The position numbers and the translations under genes are program-made. The notes under the pieces are model-generated. The model worked only from the letters and a program-made list of their open reading frames with translations. It was not told where the DNA came from and did not search any database. From assembly GCF_001718415.1 (NCBI RefSeq), contig NZ_CP013378.1, positions 620,001 to 684,000 on the forward strand: a stretch of 64,000 nucleotides of DNA. The letters are read 5' to 3'. Below, one piece after another: positions 55,533 to 64,000 of the stretch; position 1 is the first letter of the stretch, and each line of letters starts with the position of its first letter. This DNA comes from Burkholderia pseudomultivorans (GTDB lineage: Bacteria; Pseudomonadota; Gammaproteobacteria; Burkholderiales; Burkholderiaceae).

Positions 55533-57485
55533 ATGAAGATCAAATCGCAACGTTGGGAGACCGGCCCGATGCGCAACCGCGTCGCGCACGGCACGATGAT
55601 GGCCGCGATCGTCGGCTTCGGATGGCTGAGCGTGTATGGTGCGCTCGCGCAGGAAGGCGTCGAGGCGGCTGCGCTGACGAAGGGCGGCGCAAGCGCGCCG
55701 GCCGCGCTCGCCAAGGGGCCGCTGCAGATGACGATCAGCATGGCGCCGCAGCCGGCGGCACCCGCCGCATCGAGCGGGCCGATGCGCGGGCCGAACTGCG
55801 TCGGCGCGGTGCGCGAGTCGTCGAGCGTCAGCGTGCCGCTCGGCAAGTCGCTGCTGGTGCCGATGCCGGAACCGGTGCGCAACCGGACGATCGGCAATCC
55901 GGCCGTCGCGCAGGCGACCATGGTATCGCCGCAGACGCTGTACATCCTCGGGCTGTCGGTCGGCACGACCAACATGATCGTGCAGGGCCGCAGCGGCGCA
56001 TGCCGCGTGATCGACGTGGCGGTCGGCGCGGATGCCGGCGGCCTGCAGACATCGCTGCAGCAGTTGATGCCGAATGAGCGCGACATCCATGTGTCGACGG
56101 CCGCCGGCACGATCGTGCTGGCCGGCTCGGTGTCGAATTCGCAGGCCGCGCAGCAGGCAGTCGCGATCGCGCGCGCCTATGGCGACAGCGCCGGCTCGGG
56201 CGACGCCGGCGGCAAGCCCGGCAGCGGCGTGCTCAACATGCTGAGCGTGACCTCGCCGCAGCAGGTGATGCTCGAGGTGAAGGTCGCCGAGGTATCGAAG
56301 ACGCTGATCAACCAGCTCGGCTCGGCGTTCAATATCCAGGGCGGCTTCGGCTCGTGGAGCGGCGCGCTCGTCAGCAACCTGCTCGCGGGCGTCGCGAGCG
56401 GGATCGCGGTGAGCAAGTCGAACAGGCGCCCGTTCCAGATCGCGGCCGATGCGCAGAATACCGACAACCTCGTGAAGATCCTCGCCGAACCGAATCTCGT
56501 GACGATCAGCGGCCAGGAGGCGACCTTCCTCGCCGGCGGCAAGATCTTCATCCCGGTGCCGCAGAGCAGCGGCGGCAACGCGACGACGATCACGCTGCAG
56601 GAAGAGGAGTTCGGCGTCGCGCTGAAGTTCACGCCGACCGTGCTGGCAAACGGCCGGATCAGCCTGAAGGTCGCGCCGGAGGTGTCGGAGCTGTCGTCGA
56701 CGGGCGTCACGCTCAGTGCGACCAATGTCAGCGGCGCGTCGATCCTGCCGCTGATCACGACGCGGCGCGCATCGACGACCGTGCAGATGAACGACGGCGA
56801 GTCGTTCGCGATCGGCGGGCTGATCAAGGACAACGTGACCGGCGCGCTGAAGGCGATTCCCGGCGTCGGCGAGGTGCCGGTGCTCGGCGCGCTGTTTCGC
56901 AGCACGTCGTTCCAGCAGGATCGCACCGAGCTGATCTTCCTGATCACGCCGCACCTGGTGAAGCCGATGCAGATCGCCGACGTGCCGCTGCCGACCGACA
57001 GCTTCTCGAAGCCGAACGAGGCCGACGTCTATGCGACGGGCAACATGGAAGGCCGTCGCGGCGTGCGCAGGCAGGGCGCCGAAGCCGTGGACGGTGCGAT
57101 GCCCGCGCCGCAGTCGCCGGTGCCTGCACCGGCCCCGCAGTCGGATGCGCCGGCCGGGCCGGCCGCGGCGCTGCCCGCTGCGCGCATGCCGCAGCCGGAC
57201 GATGCGCGGCCGTCGACGCCCGCGGAGCCGCCGAAGGCGCCGACGCCGGTGGCGAGTGTCGCGCCGGTCGACACGCCCGCACCGTCGCCGATGGCCATCG
57301 CGCCGCGATCGGCCGGCGACACCAGCGCGGCGCGCATCACACGGATCGAAGCCGATGCCGCACGCCTTGCGGCGGCCGGCCCAGACCCGCGGGACGCGCC
57401 GGCCGCCCGGATCCGGCACCGCACGCCGACGGCCGCGCACGCGCAGCAAGTCGCCCGCGCTGGCGCTGGCGCCACCGATCGTTGA
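55533..57485 (+). CDS. cpaC: Flp pilus secretin CpaC/RcpA
   Basis: A 650-residue outer-membrane secretin. Residues 1-40 contain a signal-like segment ending ALAQ. An N-terminal domain with SVSVPLGKSLLVPMPEP (about 100-170) is the pilus-assembly N1-type module, a BON-like region (HVSTAAGTIVLAGSV) follows, and the secretin core (about 240-480) has LAEPNLVTISGQEATFLAGG and GVGEVPVLGALFRS. After about residue 500 there is a 150-residue Pro/Ala-rich tail, longer than in most RcpA proteins. A second ATG at residue 13 is an alternative start. A small lipoprotein gene follows by 20 bases. Confidence 0.93.
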   Translation: MKIKSQRWETGPMRNRVAHGTMMAAIVGFGWLSVYGALAQEGVEAAALTKGGASAPAALAKGPLQMTISMAPQPAAPAASSGPMRGPNCVGAVRESSSVSVPLGKSLLVPMPEPVRNRTIGNPAVAQATMVSPQTLYILGLSVGTTNMIVQGRSGACRVIDVAVGADAGGLQTSLQQLMPNERDIHVSTAAGTIVLAGSVSNSQAAQQAVAIARAYGDSAGSGDAGGKPGSGVLNMLSVTSPQQVMLEVKVAEVSKTLINQLGSAFNIQGGFGSWSGALVSNLLAGVASGIAVSKSNRRPFQIAADAQNTDNLVKILAEPNLVTISGQEATFLAGGKIFIPVPQSSGGNATTITLQEEEFGVALKFTPTVLANGRISLKVAPEVSELSSTGVTLSATNVSGASILPLITTRRASTTVQMNDGESFAIGGLIKDNVTGALKAIPGVGEVPVLGALFRSTSFQQDRTELIFLITPHLVKPMQIADVPLPTDSFSKPNEADVYATGNMEGRRGVRRQGAEAVDGAMPAPQSPVPAPAPQSDAPAGPAAALPAARMPQPDDARPSTPAEPPKAPTPVASVAPVDTPAPSPMAIAPRSAGDTSAARITRIEADAARLAAAGPDPRDAPAARIRHRTPTAAHAQQVARAGAGATDR

Positions 57486-57505
57486 AGCCATTCAAGGGGA
57501 AGCTC

Positions 57506-57802
57506 ATGAAATCCACCTACCTCGCTTTCGCGCGCCGCGCGACGCTGGCCGTGCCGCTGTCCTTCGCGCTTGCCGGCTGCATGTCGTCGTCGCCGGTATG
57601 GGACAGCCGCTTCGGCGAATCGGTCCGCACCGTGACGCGCGCGCAGATCATCGATCCGCATGCGGCGGAACACGCGCCGTCCGTGCCCGGTGTCGACGGC
57701 AACGCGGCCGCTGCCGCGCTCGACAACTACGACAAGTCGTTCCGGCAGGTCGAGACGAAGTCCGATGCGTTCGTGATCGGCGTCGGCAAGTCCGGCCAGT
57801 AG
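57506..57802 (+). CDS. Small lipoprotein of the tad operon
   Basis: A 98-residue protein with a lipoprotein signal: MKSTYLAFARR, then a hydrophobic segment and the lipobox LAGC at residues 22-25. The mature part is short, polar and contains VTRAQIIDPHAAEHAPS and NYDKSFRQVETKSDAF. It may be a pilotin-like partner of the secretin or another outer-membrane-linked accessory of the pilus, judging only from position and type. AGGGGA precedes the ATG at 57506. It has no recognised domain. Confidence 0.8.
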   Translation: MKSTYLAFARRATLAVPLSFALAGCMSSSPVWDSRFGESVRTVTRAQIIDPHAAEHAPSVPGVDGNAAAAALDNYDKSFRQVETKSDAFVIGVGKSGQ

Positions 57803-57827
57803 CGACCGCGCGCTCAGGGAGACCGCC

Positions 57828-57950
57828 ATGTCCGGCGCCGCACGCCGTCCGGGAGCCGCGCAGCGCGGCGTGTGCCGCCGCGCGGCCGACGGACGGCGTG
57901 CAGGCCGGCGCGGCTTGCCAACAATCGAACCGACAGGGCACCCGTCATGA
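57828..57950 (+). CDS. Possible 40-residue coupled leader peptide before tadZ
   Basis: A 40-codon frame starting at ATG 57828 after a good CAGGGAGA ribosome site. Its TGA (57948-57950) overlaps the tadZ ATG (57947), and tadZ itself has only a weak ribosome site. The product would be basic (MSGAARRPGAAQRG onward), with no known family. It may exist mainly to couple translation into tadZ. Confidence 0.35.
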   Translation: MSGAARRPGAAQRGVCRRAADGRRAGRRGLPTIEPTGHPS

Positions 57951-59155
57951 TCAACATCCTCGTGGCTTCCGACGATACCGTGCGGCTCACGCAGATTGCG
58001 CGCCTCGTCGCCGACAGTGGGCGCTATCGCGCGACGCGCGCGGCCGGGCGTCCGTCGCAGATCGAGCATCGCACCGACGGGCTCGACGCGTTCGACATCG
58101 TGCTGATCGACGGCGCGTCGCTCGACGCGGTCGAGCTGGCGGCAATCGAGCGGATCTGCCGGCTGCATCTCGGCCTGACCTGCATCCTCGTGACCGCGGA
58201 CGCGTCGCCGCATCTGCTGCTGGACGCGATGCGCGCCGGCGCGCGCGATGTGCTGCAGTGGCCGATCGATCCGGCGGCGCTCGGCAGGGCGCTCGAACGC
58301 GCGGCCGCGCAAAGCACGCGGCGCGACAGCGGCGACACGCGAATCGTGTCGTTCCTGTCCTGCAAGGGCGGCGCGGGCACGAGCTTCGCCGCCAGCAACG
58401 TCGGCTACGAGATCGCCGAAGGATTCGGGCGCCGCGTGCTGCTGATCGACCTGAGCCAGCAGTTCGCCGATGCGGCGTTTCTCGTCAGCGACGAAACGCC
58501 GCCGTCGACCCTGCCGGCGCTGTGCGCGCAGCTCGAACGCCTCGACGGTGCGTTTCTCGACGCGAGCGTCGCGCGCGTGACGGAGAACTTCCATGTGCTG
58601 GCGGGCGCCGGCGATCCGGTCAAGGCGGCCGAGATGCACGAGGATGCGCTCGAATGGGTGCTCGGCGTCGCGTCGCCACGCTACGACTTCGTGATCTTCG
58701 ACGTCGGCGTGGCGATCGATGCGCTGTCGATGGTCGCGCTCGACCGCAGCGACCAGCTCCAGCTCGTGCTGCAGCCGGCGATGCCGCACGTGCGCGCGGG
58801 GCGCCGGCTGCTCGAGATCCTCGTGTCGCTCGGCTATTCGACCGACCGGATCAGCCTCGTCGTGAACCGCGCGACGCGCGCGAGCGAGCGCACGCGCGCC
58901 GCGCTCGAGGACGTGCTTGGCATGCAGGCGGCGCACACGATCCCGGACGACGCCGACACGGTGCTCGAAGCGATCAACCAGGGGCATCCGGTGTCGCGGA
59001 TCGCGCGCGGTGCGGCGGTCACGCGCGCATTGCAGGCCTGCGCGAAGCAGATCGTCGAAGGCGATGCGCGCCACGCCCGCGGCGCGGCCCGCACCGAGCC
59101 GCTGATCGCCCGGCTGTTCGGCCGCGGCGCCGCGCCGAAGCTGAAGTCCATGTGA
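57947..59155 (+). CDS. tadZ: Flp pilus localisation ATPase TadZ/CpaE
   Basis: A 402-residue protein. The first 125 residues are a receiver-like domain without the usual phospho-acceptor set. Residues about 130-400 are a ParA/MinD-type ATPase with a deviant Walker A SCKGGAGTS, where the final Lys is replaced by Thr, LLIDLSQQFADAA and FVIFDVGV. TadZ proteins sit at the cell pole and position the pilus machine. The altered Walker A suggests weak or absent ATP hydrolysis, as in several TadZ proteins. It lies 19 bases before tadA. Confidence 0.92.
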   Translation: MINILVASDDTVRLTQIARLVADSGRYRATRAAGRPSQIEHRTDGLDAFDIVLIDGASLDAVELAAIERICRLHLGLTCILVTADASPHLLLDAMRAGARDVLQWPIDPAALGRALERAAAQSTRRDSGDTRIVSFLSCKGGAGTSFAASNVGYEIAEGFGRRVLLIDLSQQFADAAFLVSDETPPSTLPALCAQLERLDGAFLDASVARVTENFHVLAGAGDPVKAAEMHEDALEWVLGVASPRYDFVIFDVGVAIDALSMVALDRSDQLQLVLQPAMPHVRAGRRLLEILVSLGYSTDRISLVVNRATRASERTRAALEDVLGMQAAHTIPDDADTVLEAINQGHPVSRIARGAAVTRALQACAKQIVEGDARHARGAARTEPLIARLFGRGAAPKLKSM

Positions 59156-59174
59156 GTGTGACGGGGAGTCCATC

Positions 59175-60533
59175 ATGTCATTGCGCGAACAGATGTCCTT
59201 GCAACGGGTGCAGCCGTCCGGCGAACCGGCCGGCGCCACACATGCGTCGATGCGCGACGCGTACCAGAAGCTGCGCCGCGACATCCACGCGGCCGTGCTC
59301 GAACGCGTCGAGCTGGAGCGCCTGTCGCGCTTGCCGAAGGAGCAGGTGCGACAGGAAATCGCGGCGCTGATCTCGCGCATCCTCGACGAGGAACGGCTGC
59401 CCGCGAACGATATCGAACGGCGCCAGCTCGCGATCGACGTCTACGACGAGATGTTCGGCTTCGGCCCGATCGAGGCGCTGCTGCGCGACCCCGGCATCTC
59501 GGACATTCTGGTGAACACCTACCGGCAGGTGTATGTCGAGCGCGGCGGCCAGCTCGAACTGACTGACCTGACCTTCTACGACGACGCGCATCTGATGAAG
59601 GTGATCGAGAAGATCGTGTCGCGCGTCGGGCGCCGCATCGACGAATCGAGCCCGATGGTCGATGCGCGGCTGCCGGACGGCTCGCGCGTGAACGTGATCA
59701 TCCCGCCGTCGGCGATCGACGGCCCGCTGATGTCGATTCGCCGCTTCGCGGTCAATCCGCTGACGATGGCCGACCTGGTTCGCTACCAGAGCCTCACGCC
59801 GCCGATGGCGGAACTGCTCGACGCGTTGTCGCGCGCAAAGATCAACGTGCTGGTGTCGGGTGGCACCGGCAGCGGCAAGACGACGCTGCTGAACATCCTG
59901 TCCGGCTTCATTCCGAAGAGCGAACGGATCGTGACGATCGAGGACGCAGCCGAGCTGCAGCTTCAGCAGCCGCACGTGCTGCGGCTCGAGACGCGGCCGC
60001 CGAACATCGAGGGACGCGGCGAGATCACGCAGCGCACCCTGGTGCGCAACGCGCTGCGGATGCGGCCGGACCGCATCATTCTCGGCGAAGTGCGCGGCGC
60101 GGAAGCGCTCGACATGCTCAACGCGATGAACACCGGCCACGAAGGCTCGCTCGCGACGATCCACGCGAACACGCCGCGCGATGCGCTGACGCGGCTCGAG
60201 AACATGATCAGCATCGCAGGCCTGTCGCTGCCGCCGAAGACGATGCGCCAGCAGATCGCATCGGCGATCTCGGTGGTGGTGCAGGCGGCGCGGTTGACCG
60301 ACGGCAAGCGCAAGATCGTCAGCATCCAGGAACTGACCGGGATGGAAGGCGACATCATCAACATGCAGGAGATCTTCACGTTCAAGCGCACCGGCGTGGA
60401 CCGGGACGGCACGGTGCGTGGCCATTTCTGCGCGACCGGCGTGCGGCCGAAGTTCGTCGAGCGGCTGCAGGCGTTCGGCATCCACCTGCCCGATGCGCTG
60501 TACGACCCGTCGCATCGCTACGACGCGCCTTGA
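59175..60533 (+). CDS. tadA: Flp pilus secretion ATPase TadA/CpaF
   Basis: A 452-residue hexameric ATPase of the type II/IV secretion superfamily that powers pilus extension and retraction. An N-terminal helical region (about 1-100) is followed by the PAS-like part [21 protein letters not shown]. The ATPase core has Walker [10 protein letters not shown] near residues 228-236, [11 protein letters not shown], the Asp box [14 protein letters not shown] and the His box [15 protein letters not shown]. It has no membrane segment and works at the inner face of the membrane with TadB and TadC, encoded next. Confidence 0.95.
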   Translation: MSLREQMSLQRVQPSGEPAGATHASMRDAYQKLRRDIHAAVLERVELERLSRLPKEQVRQEIAALISRILDEERLPANDIERRQLAIDVYDEMFGFGPIEALLRDPGISDILVNTYRQVYVERGGQLELTDLTFYDDAHLMKVIEKIVSRVGRRIDESSPMVDARLPDGSRVNVIIPPSAIDGPLMSIRRFAVNPLTMADLVRYQSLTPPMAELLDALSRAKINVLVSGGTGSGKTTLLNILSGFIPKSERIVTIEDAAELQLQQPHVLRLETRPPNIEGRGEITQRTLVRNALRMRPDRIILGEVRGAEALDMLNAMNTGHEGSLATIHANTPRDALTRLENMISIAGLSLPPKTMRQQIASAISVVVQAARLTDGKRKIVSIQELTGMEGDIINMQEIFTFKRTGVDRDGTVRGHFCATGVRPKFVERLQAFGIHLPDALYDPSHRYDAP

Positions 60534-60566
60534 CGACGCGCCACCGTTCGATCCCGAGGAGCGCTC

Positions 60567-61544
60567 ATGAACTCGATCTTCTACGGTTTTGTGATCCTGA
60601 CCTTCGTCGCGGTCGTGCTTGCGATCGAAGGCGCGTATCAATGGTGGAGCGCGCGGCACGGCACCGCCGCGCGCCGGATCGAGTCGCGCATCCGCGCGAT
60701 GTCGGCCGGCGGGCAGGTGCAGCAGGAGCGGCTGTCGATCCTGAAGCAACGGATGCTCGACGAGTCGAAGCCGTTCGACCGCCTGCTGCTGCGCATGCCG
60801 CGCGTGAAGTCGATCGACCTGCTGCTGCAGCAGTCGGGGCTCGACTGGTCGGTCGCGAAGCTGATCGCGCTCAGCGTGATGCTGCCGCCGCTCGCGTGGC
60901 TGGTGCTGAGCTTCACCGCGCTGCCGCTGCCCGCCGTGCTGCTGCTTGCGCTGCCGTCCGCGTGCCTGCCGGTGCTGCGCGTGATGCGCCGCCGCGCCGC
61001 GCGAATGCGCAAGCTGCAGCGACAACTGCCCGACGTGTGCGACATGATCGCCCGCGCGCTGCGTTCGGGCCATGCGTTCACGGGGGCGCTCGGGATGGTC
61101 GGCGAGGAGTTTCCGGAACCGATGGGCGGCGAGTTCCGGATCACGTTCGACGAGATCAACTACGGCGTGTCGCTGCACGATGCGTTGATGAATCTCGCGA
61201 CACGCGTGCCGGTGCAGGACCTGCGCTACTTCGTGATCGCGGTGCTGATCCAGCGCGAGACGGGCGGCAACCTGGCCGAACTGCTCGACAGCATCGCCGG
61301 GTTGATACGCGAGCGCTTCAAGCTGTTCGACAAGGTGCGCGTGCTGTCGGCGGAAGGACGGCTGTCGGCATGGATACTCGGGCTGCTGCCGTTCGGCACC
61401 GCGGCGCTGATGGCGCTGCTGAACCGCGATTTCCTGTCCGTGCTGTGGGAGGACCCGGCCGGGGTCCGGATGACCGGCACGATGCTGGTATCGATGGTCT
61501 TCGGCCTGTTCTGGATGCGCCGGATCATCCGGATTCGCGTGTGA
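60567..61544 (+). CDS. tadB: Flp pilus inner-membrane platform protein TadB
   Basis: A 325-residue protein with a short N-terminal hydrophobic segment, a pair of central ones (about 100-135) and a C-terminal pair, the TadB/GspF plan. The cytoplasmic T2SSF-type domain includes LQRQLPDVCDMIARALRSGHAF, with the typical Leu-Pro and Arg-x-Gly-x-x turn, and RETGGNLAELLDSIAGLIRE. It forms the assembly platform with TadC and contacts TadA. GAGGAG precedes the ATG at 60567. It begins 33 bases after tadA. Confidence 0.93.
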   Translation: MNSIFYGFVILTFVAVVLAIEGAYQWWSARHGTAARRIESRIRAMSAGGQVQQERLSILKQRMLDESKPFDRLLLRMPRVKSIDLLLQQSGLDWSVAKLIALSVMLPPLAWLVLSFTALPLPAVLLLALPSACLPVLRVMRRRAARMRKLQRQLPDVCDMIARALRSGHAFTGALGMVGEEFPEPMGGEFRITFDEINYGVSLHDALMNLATRVPVQDLRYFVIAVLIQRETGGNLAELLDSIAGLIRERFKLFDKVRVLSAEGRLSAWILGLLPFGTAALMALLNRDFLSVLWEDPAGVRMTGTMLVSMVFGLFWMRRIIRIRV

Positions 61545-61581
61545 CGCGCCGGACCTTTGACGAACCGATCGAGGAGCGGTC

Positions 61582-62550
61582 ATGCAAAACCTGAACGTAT
61601 TGCAGCTCGTGATGCTGGGCGGCCTGTTCGTAGGCGTGGCGGGCGGCGTGCTGGCCGCGATGCTGCTGCTCGCGCCCCGCGGCATGCAGCGGCGCATCCA
61701 GCAGGCCGGCGGCGCCAGCGTCGGCATTGGCGCGGGCGACGGCGGCGAGCCCGCATCCGAATGGGTCGCGAAGCTCGTGCAGATGTCGAAGCCGATCTCG
61801 AAGCTGTCGGTGCCGAAGGAGGGCTGGGAGAACTCGCCGCTGCTGATTCGGCTGATGAATGCCGGCTGGCGCGATCCCGGCGCGCCAGCCCTCTATTACA
61901 CCGCGAAGACGGTGTGCGCGCTCGCGCTGCCATGCGTCGCGCTGCTGTCGCTGATCACGACGCGGCTCGCGGATCAGCGCGTGCTGCTGTCGGTGATCCT
62001 CGTGGTGCTGGCCGCGATCGGCAACTATGTGCCGAACGTGATGCTGGCGCGGCGGATCGCGGCGCGCCAGCGCGCGATCTTCGAGGATTTCCCCGACGCG
62101 CTCGACCTTCTGACGGTCTGCGTTGAAGCGGGGCTGGGGCTCGATGCAGCCCTGATGAAGGTCAGCGACGAACTGCATTTCCGCAGCGCGGTGGTCGCGA
62201 GCGAACTCGCGTTGCTGCTGCTCGAGATGCGCTCGGGGTTCACGAAGGAGACGGCGCTGCGCAACCTCGCGCTACGCACCGGCGTCGAGGATGTCGAATC
62301 GTTCTGCACGATGCTGATCCAGGCGGACCGCTTCGGCACCAGCGTCGCCGAATCGCTGCGCGTGCTGTCGGACATGCTGCGCACGCGGCGCCGGATGCGC
62401 GCGGAGGAACGCGCGGCAAAGATCGCGCTGAAGCTGCTGTTTCCGCTGATCTTCTGCGTGTTTCCGGCGCTAATGGGCGTGCTGCTGGGGCCGGCGCTGA
62501 TCCACGTGTATCGCGTGCTGCTGCCGACGCTGGTCGGCATCGTGCACTGA
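61582..62550 (+). CDS. tadC: Flp pilus inner-membrane platform protein TadC
   Basis: A 322-residue protein related to TadB. It has hydrophobic segments at about 9-31, 112-130, 135-155 and near the C-terminus, and a T2SSF-type domain with FEDFPDALDLLTVCVEAGLGLDAAL, RSGFTKETALRNLALRTGVEDVESF and LRTRRRMRAEERAAK. With TadB it forms the inner-membrane base of the Flp pilus. GAGGAG precedes the ATG at 61582. It is the last plus-strand gene of the operon; a strong terminator lies about 210 bases further on. No TadD or TadF gene follows in the window. Confidence 0.93.
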   Translation: MQNLNVLQLVMLGGLFVGVAGGVLAAMLLLAPRGMQRRIQQAGGASVGIGAGDGGEPASEWVAKLVQMSKPISKLSVPKEGWENSPLLIRLMNAGWRDPGAPALYYTAKTVCALALPCVALLSLITTRLADQRVLLSVILVVLAAIGNYVPNVMLARRIAARQRAIFEDFPDALDLLTVCVEAGLGLDAALMKVSDELHFRSAVVASELALLLLEMRSGFTKETALRNLALRTGVEDVESFCTMLIQADRFGTSVAESLRVLSDMLRTRRRMRAEERAAKIALKLLFPLIFCVFPALMGVLLGPALIHVYRVLLPTLVGIVH

Positions 62551-62760
62551 CTGCGCAAGGGGGCCGCACGGCGAACGGGAATCGTGCGCGCGTTCCGGCG
62601 GGACGGACACCGGACGGCATCGACAGGCGTGCGAAGCGGTGCGGCGGCGACGCCGCGCCTTCCGTCATCTTCCTGGGAAACTCAGACCGGGCGGTGCCGC
62701 GAGACAGGTCGACCATAGCGGCATCAACGCAACCCGGACCCATGGTCGGTCATGGATACG

Positions 62761-62802
62761 ACCGTAGTCCACCGCCCGCGCGGGCGGCCCCCTACGGTTT
62801 TT
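62761..62802 (+). terminator. Rho-independent terminator after the tad operon
   Basis: A 16-base palindrome CCGCCCGCGCGGGCGG (62772-62787) is nested in an outer stem ACCGTAG (62761-62767) / CTACGGT (62792-62798). It is followed by five T (62798-62802). It lies 211 bases after tadC and before the convergent FkbM-type gene; the 62551-62838 interval holds no gene. Confidence 0.8.
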
Positions 62803-62838
62803 ACCCGGACGCGGGGGCACCCGCGGACCTGCCGGGCA

Positions 62839-63681
62839 TCACACGCTGAAGATCCGCCGCTGGTAACCGAGCATCAGGCGGTCGATGTCGTCGTCGGTGC
62901 GGCGCGGCTGCGACTTCGGTTCGAGCCACAGCCAGCGCATCATCCGGTAGCGCGCCTCGACGCACAGCAGCCACGTATCCCAGTCCGACCAGTGGCGCAG
63001 CAGCGGGATGTCGCGCATGTCGCGCAACCCGTCGCGAATCTCGTACACGTGAAAATGCCGGGCCGCCCGTTCGCGCAGTTCGTCGAACGCGCGCGCGGCG
63101 CGCTCGGGATCGGCGAGCAGGAAGTCGTGAATCTCGATGATGACGTGGCCGGCCGACAGCTTCTCGAGCAGCGCATCGTCGAACAGCTCGAATTCCGCGC
63201 CCTCGATGTCGCACAGCACGACCCGTGCGGCCGGATCGCCACCGTCCGCATCGAGGATCGCCGGCAGTTCGCGGTCGGCCTTGCCGTACACGGCGACCTT
63301 TTCCGCCAGACCGAGCTCGGCCGCACGGCGCGCGATCGCGTGGCGGCGCGATTCGTCCATTTCGAAACAGAGGCTGCGCGCGAACCGGCCGGTGGCGACC
63401 AGTCCGATGCCGAAGATCCCGTCCGCCGCGCCGAGATCGACGAGCACCTTCTGCGGCGACGCGATCGCATCGAGAATCGCGCACACGCCGATCTCGTACG
63501 TGCCGAGCAGGTATGCGCCGGTTGCGACTTCCGCCCACTGGCTGGCGCCGACCGTGAAGCCGCGCAGGATCCCGTATTGCACGACCGAGCCCGTCTGCTC
63601 GCGCAACAGCTGCGACAGGTAGTGCAGGCGCAGGTTCGCGGCCTGCAGCGCGCTCTGGTTGAAGTACTGCGCGTGGTCCAT
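62839..63681 (-). CDS. FkbM-type SAM-dependent methyltransferase
   Basis: A 280-residue protein. The SAM-binding motif I is VLVDLGAADGIFGIGLV near residue 79. The acidic end of strand 2 follows in CFEMDESRRHAI, and the FkbM-type motif VVLCDIEGAEFELFDDALL, with its Asp-Ile-Glu-Gly-Ala-Glu, is near 155. FkbM enzymes methylate sugar hydroxyls, lipids or other small molecules. No membrane segment is present. ATG 63681 is chosen; longer frames upstream have no ribosome site. It is convergent with the tad operon. The neighbouring glycosyltransferase unit raises the possibility of a sugar substrate. Confidence 0.82.
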   Translation of the reverse strand: MDHAQYFNQSALQAANLRLHYLSQLLREQTGSVVQYGILRGFTVGASQWAEVATGAYLLGTYEIGVCAILDAIASPQKVLVDLGAADGIFGIGLVATGRFARSLCFEMDESRRHAIARRAAELGLAEKVAVYGKADRELPAILDADGGDPAARVVLCDIEGAEFELFDDALLEKLSAGHVIIEIHDFLLADPERAARAFDELRERAARHFHVYEIRDGLRDMRDIPLLRHWSDWDTWLLCVEARYRMMRWLWLEPKSQPRRTDDDIDRLMLGYQRRIFSV

Positions 63682-63964
63682 CGTCAGGGTTCTCCGTCGG
63701 GGGTTGGGCGTGGCCGCGTCACATTCTTTCGGTGACGCAAGCGTGCGCATGCGGCGCTCGCGGTAACGAGCATATCGGCGAATCGCCGTCTGCGTGCGGG
63801 GGGAAACACCGATCGCCGACGAATTTCCACCCGGCTCCATTACAATCGGATTGCGCGTGCGGTCGGACCACGCATGTCGCACGGGGGCAATGTCCAATTG
63901 ATTCGTAATACGATTGAGTGACGCGCGATGCGCGGCGCCGATCGGCTGACCACACAGACCACGC

Positions 63965-64000
63965 ATGTCCGACAACAACGAGACCGACCGCCGCCACCTG
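63965..64000 (+). CDS. Possible start of a further gene (12 codons visible)
   Basis: ATG at 63965 opens the frame MSDNNETDRRHL, which runs off the window. The composition looks like a protein N-terminus, but no good ribosome site is visible upstream and the length is too short to judge. The 63682-63964 region between it and the FkbM gene shows no other gene. Confidence 0.3.
   Translation, partial: MSDNNETDRRHL

Noticed and set aside
62551..62760. A minus-strand frame running from 62743 into tadC
   Set aside because: It is Arg/Ala/Pro-rich, overlaps the end of tadC in antisense, and has no ribosome site or domain.

Overview
The window is a GC-rich stretch of a Burkholderia-type betaproteobacterial genome, most like the B. 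cepacia complex. This rests on family resemblance of the proteins (fused TreS-maltokinase, 1132-residue GlgE, LigD with PE-LIG-POL order, Burkholderia-type small DUF proteins) and on codon use, not on a database search. An rpoN gene and a succinate dehydrogenase iron-sulfur gene sit away from their usual neighbours. That would fit extra copies on a secondary replicon, but this is inference.

Layout: 1-5.4 kb holds the end of a short-chain dehydrogenase, a DUF4142 protein, a ferritin-like protein, a zinc-type alcohol dehydrogenase that has lost catalytic zinc ligands, an Nramp-family transporter coupled to a UdgX-type uracil-DNA glycosylase, and a lone receiver protein. 5.4-21.2 kb is a dense run of small stress-type genes (PRC barrel, CBS, DUF892, DUF3008, DUF1328, DUF3175, PfpI, DUF1488, several unknowns) around an rpoN gene, a Ku-LigD end-joining pair, a cation/proton antiporter and a phosphatidylserine-decarboxylase-like enzyme. 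21.2-39.2 kb is a seven-gene minus-strand operon (glgE, treS-mak, glgB, glgX, treZ, malQ, treY). Together these enzymes can turn trehalose into branched alpha-glucan and back. 39.3-43.2 kb is a minus-strand group with a DUF2591 protein, an endonuclease/exonuclease/phosphatase, a phospholipase-D/VTT fusion and a small protein. 43.5-44.5 kb has a small unknown gene and a lone sdhB. 44.9-62.6 kb is a Tad/Flp type IVb pilus locus split in two (tadE-tadG, then flp-flp-tadV-ATPase-cpaB-secretin-lipoprotein-tadZ-tadA-tadB-tadC). A minus-strand GtrA/GtrB-like plus two GT87-like genes lie between the halves. The window ends with an FkbM-type methyltransferase and the possible first codons of a further gene.

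The most notable signal is regulatory. At least ten intergenic sites match the sigma-54 promoter form (TGGCACG-N4-TTGCA, GG and GC 10 bases apart). They precede the rpoN gene itself, several small stress genes, the glgE operon and both halves of the Tad locus. At several of them a 13-base dyad of the form TGMAA-N3-TTKCA lies about 58-96 bases upstream of the -24 element, where an enhancer-binding protein would bind. I infer a regulon run by this RpoN copy that links stress-protection genes, end-joining repair, trehalose/alpha-glucan cycling and Flp pili. No RNA genes, CRISPR arrays, insertion sequences or attachment sites were seen.
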